From positions 1,454-47,298 of the forward strand of contig NZ_JAHKPW010000010.1 in assembly GCF_018860755.1 (NCBI RefSeq): a stretch of 45,845 nucleotides of DNA. Direction: 5' to 3'. Below, piece after piece: positions 23,596 to 32,035 of the stretch. Position numbers and translations under genes: made by a program. The notes under the pieces were generated by a model. It worked only from the letters and a program-made list of their open reading frames with translations. It did no database searches and was not told the DNA's origin. Positions within the stretch are counted from its first letter, which is position 1. Every line of letters starts with the position of its first letter. The stretch is from Colwellia sp. D2M02. GTDB taxonomy: Bacteria > Pseudomonadota > Gammaproteobacteria > Enterobacterales > Alteromonadaceae.

Positions 23596-25347
23596 ATGAA
23601 AGTAACTAGCATTTCGAGAAAATTATTAACCCGAGTTTTATCGGTCTATTTTGTCTTAACGGTCAGCGTTACTGGCATTCAAATTATTGCTGAATACTTT
23701 AATACAAAAAGCCATATCAACAGCGAGCTATTAACACTACAAAAAACCATTAGTGGTAGCTTAACTCGCGCGGTTTGGGAGCTTAATACTCAACAAGCAA
23801 TTGATATCTCTGAAGGGTTAATTGCAATCCCAATGATTAAAGGGATCACGGTTACCGATGAGTCTAATAATATTATTACTCAGCTAGGTGAAATACTGCC
23901 TGAAAACACCCCGTCTGAAAATGGTGATAGCGAAGTAAAAAATGAACATCAAAGTATTAACTCACTAAGCCAAGGTTTATTTGGTCATTCATTTCCTTTA
24001 ATATTTGAATTTTCAGGTAGAACCACAACCGTTGGTACCGTAACGCTATTATCGAGTAACCACGTTATTTTTAGTCGTATTGAGGTAGGTATTTACTTTT
24101 TAATTGGTAATGCCATGCTTAAAACAGCCTTTCTCGTTTTTTTATTTTTATTAGCATTCAATAAATTTTTAACTGAACCTTTGCAAGAGCTTACAGAACA
24201 AATAAAGCAACTTGATATTAACGACCCTGAAGTATCAAAGCTACATACAATGAATTATGAAAAAAACGAGTTAAATATTCTTGAAGATGCTTATAACAAC
24301 CTTATTGATGAATTAATCGACTTTAAAGATAAACTTGCTCTATCACAACGTGAAACCAATACCGCTAATGATAAACTTGATGAACAAAATTTGTTGCTAG
24401 AGCAAGAAGTCGCTAAAAAGACCTCATCATTAAGTAGTATGATGCTGAAAATGGAACGGCAACAAAAAGAAATGTTTCAACAGCAAGAGCAACTACAAGC
24501 TGAAAATACACGCCGTAGTAAAACCGAAAGTACCTTAATGTTAACTAACAATGAGTTAAAAAACTCAATTACAGAGCTAAGTAAAGCACAGGATCGGCTA
24601 CTTGAGTCTGAAAAAATGGCATCGCTAGGGTTATTAAGCGCTGAAGTATCACATGAAATTAACACGCCTATCGGCGTAAGTATTACCTCGGCAAGCTGCT
24701 TATTAGATTTGATACATAAGCTAGAAAAAGAAACTCAGGCAAAAACTATATCAAAACGTTCAATTGAAGGCTTTATTGAGCAGGCGAATAATAGCACTGA
24801 GCTATTATTAGGTAACTTACATCGAGCCTCAGACCTCATTGCCAGCTTTAAGCAAGTTGCCGTTGATCAAGCCAACGATAAAGTTAGACTGGTTAATATG
24901 GCAAAGTATATTGATGAAATAATTCAATCCATACACCCTAAACTAAAGAAAACTCAGCACACCATTGATATACAGTGCGACAAGTCTATAGAATTATATA
25001 GCCACCCTGGTGCAATAGCACAAATCATTATTAACTTAATAATGAACTCAATACTTCATGGTCTAGAGCATATTGAGCATGGAAAAATAGTTATCGCGGT
25101 TAATTTAAATGAACAACGACTCTCTATTGATTACCAAGACAATGGCTGTGGAGTACCCGAAGAAAAATTACCGCAACTATTTGATGCATTTTACACAACT
25201 AAAGCAGAGTCAGGTGGTACAGGTTTAGGTACTCATATTATTAAAAATCTTGTTCTTAATACACTTAATGGCACTATAACGGCTAAAAACCTAACCAGCG
25301 GCGGATTACATTATCATATTGAATTACCTGATATGCGCTACTCGTAA
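23596..25347 (+). CDS. Membrane sensor histidine kinase, orphan
   Basis: The 583-aa protein has a membrane segment (about residues 11-32), a periplasmic sensor region (about 35-160) and a second membrane segment (about 165-190). A long Gln/Glu-rich coiled coil follows (about 225-345), then a HisKA domain with His353 (EVSHEINTPIG) and an intact HATPase domain (NLIMNSILHGL, DNGCGVPEEKL, GGTGLGTHI). The HEINTP/NLxMNS style is that of the HPK4-like kinases often found with NtrC-type or c-di-GMP partners. No response regulator lies next to it, so its signal and partner are unknown. It is divergent from the phosphate-regulated porin and has no Pho box facing it. Confidence 0.88.
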   Translation: MKVTSISRKLLTRVLSVYFVLTVSVTGIQIIAEYFNTKSHINSELLTLQKTISGSLTRAVWELNTQQAIDISEGLIAIPMIKGITVTDESNNIITQLGEILPENTPSENGDSEVKNEHQSINSLSQGLFGHSFPLIFEFSGRTTTVGTVTLLSSNHVIFSRIEVGIYFLIGNAMLKTAFLVFLFLLAFNKFLTEPLQELTEQIKQLDINDPEVSKLHTMNYEKNELNILEDAYNNLIDELIDFKDKLALSQRETNTANDKLDEQNLLLEQEVAKKTSSLSSMMLKMERQQKEMFQQQEQLQAENTRRSKTESTLMLTNNELKNSITELSKAQDRLLESEKMASLGLLSAEVSHEINTPIGVSITSASCLLDLIHKLEKETQAKTISKRSIEGFIEQANNSTELLLGNLHRASDLIASFKQVAVDQANDKVRLVNMAKYIDEIIQSIHPKLKKTQHTIDIQCDKSIELYSHPGAIAQIIINLIMNSILHGLEHIEHGKIVIAVNLNEQRLSIDYQDNGCGVPEEKLPQLFDAFYTTKAESGGTGLGTHIIKNLVLNTLNGTITAKNLTSGGLHYHIELPDMRYS

Positions 25348-25386
25348 TTATCATCGACTCCCATAGGCATTATGGCAAAAGTAATG

Positions 25387-25406
25387 CCTGAAAAATATTT
25401 TTCAGG
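25387..25406. promoter_or_regulatory. 20-bp palindrome between the orphan kinase and rdgC
   Basis: CCTGAAAAAT and its exact complement ATTTTTCAGG form a 20-bp palindrome 45 bases before the rdgC start. It could end the kinase transcript or be an operator for rdgC. Confidence 0.4.
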
Positions 25407-25450
25407 TATGATATTCGCCAAAATGTCTTTTCATTCCCTAGGAATTATAT

Positions 25451-26374
25451 ATGTGGTTTAAAAACCTATACTTTTTTGCATTCACTCGCCCATTTGAATG
25501 GTCTGAGCAAGATTTAGAAAAGCACTTATCAGAACACCTATTCACACCATTAGGGTCAACTGAAATAGCGCACTTTGGTTGGGTAAATGCCTTAGGAAAA
25601 CATGGTGACTCAGTACTACATCATGCTAACGGTAACTTCTTGATTTGCGCACGTAAAGAAGAGAAAATTTTACCTGCCCCCGTTATTAAAGATATGGTAG
25701 AAGAAAAAGTAAACCTATTAGAACAAGAACAAGGCCGCGGTGCTACCAAGAAAGAAAAAGAGCAATTTAAAGAAGATATTATTTTTGAACTTTTACCTCG
25801 AGCTTTTTCACGTATTACCGACACGCATGCTTATATAAGTCCTGCGAATAATATTATCGTTATTAATTCTAGCTCTCGCGGTAAAGCTGAAGATTTATTA
25901 GCTTTATTAAGAAAAGTATTAGGTACACTGCCAGTAACAAGCTTTCAACCTGAAATAGGTGTTGATGAAACCATGACTGATTGGTTAACTGAGCGTAATC
26001 TAGGTGCTAATTTTCAATTAGGAATGGAAGCTGAATTTAATGCATTAGGTGATGATGGCGCTGTAGTACGTGTTAAAAACCAAGACTTAACCAGCGATGA
26101 AATAAATGCCCATTTAGATGCTGATAAATACGTTGTTAAAGTGTCTTTAGAATGGGACGAGTCATTATCATTTATTTTATGTGACGATTTAGCCGTTAAG
26201 CGCCTTAAGTTTTACGATGTACTACAAGAGCAAAATGATGATATCGATAGCGATGACATACTTGCAAAACTTGACGCAGACTTTGCTCTAATGTCAGGAG
26301 AGCTAAACCGCTTTATTACGGATTTGCTTGCTGAGTTCTCATTAAAAACGACTGACTATTTAGATAAAGATTAG
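25451..26374 (+). CDS. rdgC: RdgC, recombination-associated protein
   Basis: RdgC forms a ring around double-stranded DNA and limits RecA filament action. The 307-aa length matches E. coli RdgC (303 aa). The N-terminus MWFKNLYFFAFTRPFEW and the internal LLPRAFSRITDTHAYISP are typical of the family. The C-terminal region DDILAKLDADFALMSGELNRF is also conserved. AGGAAT precedes the ATG. A clear terminator follows. Confidence 0.95.
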   Translation: MWFKNLYFFAFTRPFEWSEQDLEKHLSEHLFTPLGSTEIAHFGWVNALGKHGDSVLHHANGNFLICARKEEKILPAPVIKDMVEEKVNLLEQEQGRGATKKEKEQFKEDIIFELLPRAFSRITDTHAYISPANNIIVINSSSRGKAEDLLALLRKVLGTLPVTSFQPEIGVDETMTDWLTERNLGANFQLGMEAEFNALGDDGAVVRVKNQDLTSDEINAHLDADKYVVKVSLEWDESLSFILCDDLAVKRLKFYDVLQEQNDDIDSDDILAKLDADFALMSGELNRFITDLLAEFSLKTTDYLDKD

Positions 26375-26403
26375 TTATTGCTAAATTGTTGCTGAGTTAT
26401 TAA

Positions 26404-26430
26404 AAAAGGGAAGTTATGACTTCCCTTTTA
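26404..26430. terminator. Terminator between rdgC and the HDOD gene
   Basis: AAAAGGGAAG (26404-26413) pairs with CTTCCCTTTT (26420-26429) around a six-base loop between convergent genes. Confidence 0.87.
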
Positions 26431-26493
26431 CTTATTCGTTACCTTGACTCAATCCAATTCATTTTAACTCAGCCGTAGATTAACGCTTACTCA

Positions 26494-27336
26494 TTAAGTA
26501 AACATCGTTTTCACTTCAGCGCACATAGCTGAAAATTCATCACACTGCATATAGTCAATCTCAGGTAAAATCCCCTTTTTAGTATAATTCGCAAGTAATG
26601 CTTCTTTCGTTGTTTCGTTTTTGAATACGTCATGGTAAATAGCACCAGCACGAATAAAGTCTAAATAATGAACTTCGTTTGGTAAAATGGTTAAATCACT
26701 CCAGCTTTCCGCAAGTAACGTAAACTCATCAGAAAACCCCCAAGCCCTTGTAATAGCTCCGCCTATTCTCCCAGACAATTTAATGATCGCTTGTTGTAAA
26801 AACGTTGGATTAGCAAAAACATCAGGATGATTTTCAGCTTCGGTTAAAATAGGTAAAACACCAATATTATGAACTAACGCGGCAAGAGTTATTGTATCTA
26901 AGCTTAATGAAGTACGTTTATTCTCTTTTAAATATAATGTCATAAGACTAATGGCAACCGATGCGATATCAATCGTTTTTGCCCACGATTTTTTCATATA
27001 CAGCTTTACAATATCATTATCTGACACAAAAACTTGCTCTAACGCCATTGCTGTAGCAATACTTTTAATTTGTTGTAAACCGATACGAGTTACTGCTTGA
27101 GGCACCGTTTCAACCTTAACGCTTCGTCCTAAAATGGCACTATTAGCGACTTTGAGCATCCCTAAAGATAACGCAGGATCTTGTGCGATAATATCACTCA
27201 TCTGACTTAAATTAATTTCAGGATCATCTGCTGCAGCTCTGACTTTTAAGGCGACTTCAGGTAATGTCGGTAAGACTAAAGTATCTTGATTAATTTTTTC
27301 CGTTAAAATTGTATATAAAGCATTTGATGCTGCCAT
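26494..27336 (-). CDS. HDOD-domain protein
   Basis: The 280-aa protein is one HDOD domain (about residues 15-215), recognised from LPTLPEVALKVRAAADDPEINLSQMSDIIAQDPALSLGMLKVANSA and from LAALVHNIGVLPIL. HDOD proteins are degenerate HD-hydrolase relatives that act in signalling, often in motility and c-di-GMP circuits, without known catalysis. The canonical HD metal pair is not evident here (HNIG where an active HD enzyme would have HDIG). AAGGTG six bases before the ATG supports the start. No partner genes adjoin it. Confidence 0.85.
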   Translation of the reverse strand: MAASNALYTILTEKINQDTLVLPTLPEVALKVRAAADDPEINLSQMSDIIAQDPALSLGMLKVANSAILGRSVKVETVPQAVTRIGLQQIKSIATAMALEQVFVSDNDIVKLYMKKSWAKTIDIASVAISLMTLYLKENKRTSLSLDTITLAALVHNIGVLPILTEAENHPDVFANPTFLQQAIIKLSGRIGGAITRAWGFSDEFTLLAESWSDLTILPNEVHYLDFIRAGAIYHDVFKNETTKEALLANYTKKGILPEIDYMQCDEFSAMCAEVKTMFT

Positions 27337-27489
27337 GAATTCACCTTTATTTTTATTATCCTTACTTTTAAAAGTAGCACAAAATAATGTAATCCTAGTT
27401 TTTTTTTATAATATTTTTCAACTAAATAAGGCAATGTTCTATAAGGTCTTTATTAACCTACTTGGGGTATTGAGGGCCTTACTAAAACA

Positions 27490-27503
27490 TTGATCTAGAT
27501 CAT
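27490..27503 (+). promoter_or_regulatory. FNR-like box upstream of trhP
   Basis: TTGATCTAGATCAT matches the FNR/EtrA consensus TTGAT-N4-ATCAA at nine of ten positions. It is centred about 100 bases before the trhP start. Confidence 0.5.
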
Positions 27504-27594
27504 CACATCGTCGCCTTTAAATTGTTGCCAACCGCTATTACCAGTATAATTCGCGCCCTACTTTTCCTCCTCACTATTATTAACGAGTTACGCA

Positions 27595-29004
27595 ATGATG
27601 AAACCAGAGCTTCTGTCCCCTGCGGGTAGCCTTAAAAATATGCGCTATGCTTTTGCTTATGGTGCTGATGCTGTTTATGCAGGACAACCTCGTTACTCTT
27701 TAAGGGTGCGTAATAACGAGTTTACTCTACCGAATATTCAAATAGGTATTAATGAAGCGCATGCATTAGGGAAAAAGTTTTATCTTGTTAATAATATAGC
27801 GCCACATAACGGAAAATTAAAAACCTTCTTAAAAGATATCGCACCAATAATTGCCATGAAGCCTGACGCCTTAATTATGTCAGATCCAGGCTTAATTATG
27901 CTGGTGCGAGAAAATTTTCCCGATATGCCTATTCACCTCTCTGTACAAGCTAATGCGGTTAACTGGGCAACGGTTAAGTTTTGGCAGCAACAAGGGGTTG
28001 AGCGGGTTATATTGTCGCGTGAACTATCACTCGATGAAATAGAAGATATTCGCATACACTGCCCCGAAATGGAAATAGAGGTATTTGTTCACGGTGCATT
28101 ATGTATGGCCTACTCGGGTCGCTGTTTACTATCTGGTTATATTAATAAACGAGATCCTAACCAAGGCACTTGTACTAATTCATGTCGCTGGAAGTACGAT
28201 ACCCACGAAGCTAAAGAAACTGAAACAGGTGATATTATCGCTTGCTCCCCAGCCAACGAAATAGAAACAAGTATTAACGATGTTGGTATTTACCTTCCTT
28301 CGAACAAAATAGAAACAACTCAAAATAACCCAATAGATGATATTGTTTTATTACAAGAGCAAGGTAGGCCTGGCGAATATATGCCGGCTTTTGAAGATGA
28401 GCACGGCACCTACATCATGAACTCTAAAGATTTACGTGCAGTTGAACATGTACAACGATTAGTCAATATGGGAGTACACTCGCTTAAAATTGAAGGACGT
28501 ACTAAGTCTTTTTATTATTGTGCAAGAACAGCACAGGTATACGCACAGGCAATTAACGACGCCATGACAAATAAACCCTTTAACCCTAAATTAAATAACG
28601 ATTTAGAGCACCTAGCTCACCGCGGCTATACCGAAGGTTTTCTTAAGCGTCATCGCCATGGTGATACTCAAAATTATGATTATGGTTATTCAAAAAGTGA
28701 TACGCAGCAATTTGTTGGTGAAGTCATAGGACGAAACCAGACAACAGGTTTAGTTGAAATTGATGTGAAGAATAAGTTCTTAGTTGGCGATAAGCTTGAA
28801 CTAATGACTCCCACAGGTAATCATACATTTACATTAAGCCATATGCTTAATGCAAAAAATAACGAAGTTATAACAGATGCTAAAGGCTCGGGGCATAAAG
28901 TACTAATTGCCCTTGAATGCTCTATTGATTTATCTTTTGCAATTATTATGCGCTACTTATCAGAAAAAGGAACAACAAGGCAGCCTTTCCAACAACCGGA
29001 TTAA
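27595..29004 (+). CDS. trhP: TrhP (YegQ), prephenate-dependent tRNA uridine hydroxylase
   Basis: TrhP, a U32-family protein, forms 5-hydroxyuridine at position 34 of several tRNAs without oxygen, using prephenate. The 469-aa product closely resembles E. coli YegQ: PELLSPAGSLKNMRYAFAYG at the N-terminus, IMSDPGLIMLVRENFP, and MAYSGRCLLSGYINKRDPN. Cys170, Cys177, Cys193 and Cys197 are the likely iron-sulfur ligands. A variable, acidic insert lies at about residues 202-250. Two adjacent ATGs (27595 and 27598) are possible starts. It is followed closely by the ferredoxin gene yfhL on the same strand, which fits an iron-sulfur electron need. Confidence 0.93.
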   Translation: MMKPELLSPAGSLKNMRYAFAYGADAVYAGQPRYSLRVRNNEFTLPNIQIGINEAHALGKKFYLVNNIAPHNGKLKTFLKDIAPIIAMKPDALIMSDPGLIMLVRENFPDMPIHLSVQANAVNWATVKFWQQQGVERVILSRELSLDEIEDIRIHCPEMEIEVFVHGALCMAYSGRCLLSGYINKRDPNQGTCTNSCRWKYDTHEAKETETGDIIACSPANEIETSINDVGIYLPSNKIETTQNNPIDDIVLLQEQGRPGEYMPAFEDEHGTYIMNSKDLRAVEHVQRLVNMGVHSLKIEGRTKSFYYCARTAQVYAQAINDAMTNKPFNPKLNNDLEHLAHRGYTEGFLKRHRHGDTQNYDYGYSKSDTQQFVGEVIGRNQTTGLVEIDVKNKFLVGDKLELMTPTGNHTFTLSHMLNAKNNEVITDAKGSGHKVLIALECSIDLSFAIIMRYLSEKGTTRQPFQQPD

Positions 29005-29065
29005 ATGACTATTACTTTACTAAATCAATCACTAACTCAGTCAAATAGTGGCGTAAGAGAAAGCT

Positions 29066-29320
29066 ATGGCATTAAAAATATTAAATACCTGTATTAATTG
29101 CGATATGTGTGAGCCAGAGTGTCCTAATGAAGCGATTACATTAGGTGCAGAAATTTATGAAATAAATAGTGATAGCTGCACTGAGTGTGTTGGTCATTAT
29201 GATGCACCAACTTGTGTTAATGTTTGTCCAATAGATAGTGTTAAGCCTGATGAAAACCACAGAGAAACACACTCTCAATTACTCAATAAATTTATCAACT
29301 TGTATAATATGATTGAGTAG
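29066..29320 (+). CDS. yfhL: YfhL-type 2[4Fe-4S] ferredoxin
   Basis: A small electron carrier of 84 aa. The first cluster motif is CINCDMCEPECP. The second has the widened spacing CTECVGHYDAPTCVNVCP seen in YfhL/Allochromatium-type ferredoxins. In E. coli YfhL is reported to be needed for U32-protein (RlhA) rRNA hydroxylation, so its location 61 bases after trhP suggests it serves the tRNA enzyme here (inference). A GAGA ribosome site precedes the ATG. Confidence 0.93.
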   Translation: MALKILNTCINCDMCEPECPNEAITLGAEIYEINSDSCTECVGHYDAPTCVNVCPIDSVKPDENHRETHSQLLNKFINLYNMIE

Positions 29321-29347
29321 CGCTTAGCTTAATGAGTAACTCGCTAC

Positions 29348-29381
29348 AAAAACGCCAATTAATGATTAATTGGCGTTTTTG
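29348..29381. terminator. Bidirectional terminator between yfhL and cysB
   Basis: AAAAACGCCAATTAAT (29348-29363) and ATTAATTGGCGTTTTT (29365-29380) form a long stem with A- and T-rich ends between convergent genes. Confidence 0.88.
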
Positions 29382-29410
29382 TACTAAACATTAATTCCCC
29401 TAAAAATACA

Positions 29411-30394
<984 letters not shown>

Positions 30395-30660
30395 TTAATT
30401 TACACGGTTTCTTATATCAAAATAATATACTTAATCGAGCATTTATTCCATAACCTTTTTGCTTTTTTGTAAATAAATTTCAACACTTACAAATAAAACC
30501 ACTAATAACTTTTTCGTATTAGTTATATTTCACTATACTTTACTCATTTACAGGAATAATTTAGCAAAATGACAACTAGCTCTATGCTAAACAAAGCATT
30601 TTTTGTAGACTGCATAAAACGATTTATTTTACTTCACCAGTAAAACCAAGAGAACTTTAC

Positions 30661-31428
30661 ATGATAGCTATTATTATTGGTCTAATCATCGCCTTAATTA
30701 TTTTTGTTGTAGTGGTTAGCTCTATTCAACAACATAAAGAAAAGCTTGAAACAGAAAAGCGTATTAAGGTTGCAAAACAAAAAGCAATTATCGATGAAAG
30801 TGAAGAATTGATATTGAATTTAGCCAACCTACCTAGTAACCCTAATATAATTAAAATATTAAATAAGCGTAGTTTGAATGCGGCTAAAGCAATGCAACAA
30901 TTAATGCCTGACGTAAAAGGCATTAAAAATAGAGTGCAAGAACTCAAATCACGATTAACGGCCTCGGAAGAGTTAGCAAATCAGCCTCCTAGTGAAGAGG
31001 CTTTTGTCTTACCGGATAATGAGCAACAACTTGTTGGCATATTACAGTGCATCAAAAAAATTCGTGCGGTATTAAAGTCTGAGCAAGCTAAAGGTGCATT
31101 AGATGCTCAAACCTTTACTCAAGAAGAGCAGCGTTTGGCTGCGATGCAGTTAAAAATTAATATAGAAAGCTTAGTTAAACGCGGCAACCAAGCCTACAGT
31201 AAAGAAATGCTTGGCTCAGCAAGACAGTATTTTGAAAAAGCACTGCAGAGTTTGGCAAATAGTCCGATAAAAACAGAATACGTTACAACTAAGCAAGAGG
31301 AAGTTACTCAACAGCTTGAAGAAATTACTAGTGCCTTGAAAAATACCAATGCAAAAGATGCCGCTAAAAAAGCTAAGAATGAAGAAGACGAGCTTGATAT
31401 GCTGTTTCAGCCAAAAAAGAAGTGGTAG
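30661..31428 (+). CDS. Membrane-anchored coiled-coil protein, unknown function
   Basis: I do not recognise this 255-aa protein. It starts with one strong membrane helix (residues 1-21, MIAIIIGLIIALIIFVVVVSS) and then a long, charged, helical cytoplasmic part. Residues about 160-215 look like a tetratricopeptide-like pair of helices (LVKRGNQAYSKEMLGSARQYFEKALQSL). The tail is Lys/Asp-rich (EEDELDMLFQPKKKW). This shape suggests a membrane-tethered scaffold. It is divergent from cysB and is followed by a terminator. Confidence 0.75.
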   Translation: MIAIIIGLIIALIIFVVVVSSIQQHKEKLETEKRIKVAKQKAIIDESEELILNLANLPSNPNIIKILNKRSLNAAKAMQQLMPDVKGIKNRVQELKSRLTASEELANQPPSEEAFVLPDNEQQLVGILQCIKKIRAVLKSEQAKGALDAQTFTQEEQRLAAMQLKINIESLVKRGNQAYSKEMLGSARQYFEKALQSLANSPIKTEYVTTKQEEVTQQLEEITSALKNTNAKDAAKKAKNEEDELDMLFQPKKKW

Positions 31429-31451
31429 CTATTTATTACAATACTTTACTT

Positions 31452-31476
31452 AAAACCAGCAGATGCTGGTTTTTTT
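31452..31476 (+). terminator. Terminator after the coiled-coil gene
   Basis: AAAACCAGC (31452-31460) and GCTGGTTTT flank an AGAT loop and run into T7. Confidence 0.85.
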
Positions 31477-31520
31477 ATTTTGAAATATATAACCCGAGTT
31501 CAGATTAGATAGGGAATATT

Positions 31521-31889
31521 GTGGACGTAGATAAAACCATTGCTTTACCCTCATTTTTACGACGAACCTTGAGAGCATATGCACTCAAGGCCATGATTAG
31601 AGAGCAAGGCTGTGTATTACAACGCCAAGGTAGGTCTAGAAATTGGTTACTTACCGCAAACACCGAACAGCTGCATAATATCGTTAACTTCATTGAATCG
31701 GAAAATGAAGCGAGTTGGCTATGGTTAGCTAAACATTTAAAGCAACAATACCAGCAACTCAATCACGCTAGCTTAATGGCTTTGGCCGCACGTCAAAACA
31801 TCAATACGGTAACTAAGTTAATCGCCTTAACAGACTGCACGCTTGCTCAAGCAAGAAGGGTAATAGATGAGCTAGAAGGATTAGATTAA
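31521..31889 (+). CDS. Small RRF_GI-like protein
   Basis: The 122-aa protein resembles, from memory, the small family called RRF_GI or 'ribosome recycling factor family' in Vibrio and Alteromonadales; the name does not mean proven ribosome recycling, and it is much smaller than true RRF. The sequence has a basic N-terminal part (LPSFLRRTLRAYALKAMIREQGCVLQRQGRSRNWLL) followed by helices (TEQLHNIVNFIESENEASWLWLAKHL). The GTG at 31521 is used as start, five bases after AGGGA. It sits just before topA in the opposite direction. Confidence 0.6.
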   Translation: MDVDKTIALPSFLRRTLRAYALKAMIREQGCVLQRQGRSRNWLLTANTEQLHNIVNFIESENEASWLWLAKHLKQQYQQLNHASLMALAARQNINTVTKLIALTDCTLAQARRVIDELEGLD

Positions 31890-31910
31890 GTAAAAGTGTA
31901 CTTTAATTTT

Positions 31911-31964
31911 AACTTATTAACTTATTAACTTATTAACTTATTAACTTATTTACTTATTAACTAT
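31911..31964. repeat. Tandem 8-bp repeat AACTTATT
   Basis: About 6.6 copies of AACTTATT, with one copy changed to TACTTATT, lie between the RRF_GI-like gene and the topA terminator. It is a likely site of slipped-strand length variation. Confidence 0.9.
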
Positions 31965-31978
31965 AAAGAATTGATTAT

Positions 31979-32015
31979 AAAAAAACCGTTACAACCTCAT
32001 TGCAACGGTTTTTTT
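31979..32015. terminator. Bidirectional terminator between the RRF_GI-like gene and topA
   Basis: AAAAACCGTT (31981-31990) and AACGGTTTTT (32004-32013) form a perfect stem with T-rich ends on both strands between convergent genes. Confidence 0.88.
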
Positions 32016-32035
32016 GTTAAGCACTTTAAAAAGTA

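Noticed and set aside
31505..31762. Minus-strand Cys-rich frame overlapping the RRF_GI-like gene
   Set aside because: It is the shadow of the plus-strand gene, which has a ribosome site and a family resemblance.
31911..31964. CRISPR-like array
   Set aside because: The repeats are 8 bp and directly adjacent with no spacers, and no cas genes are present; it is a simple tandem repeat.
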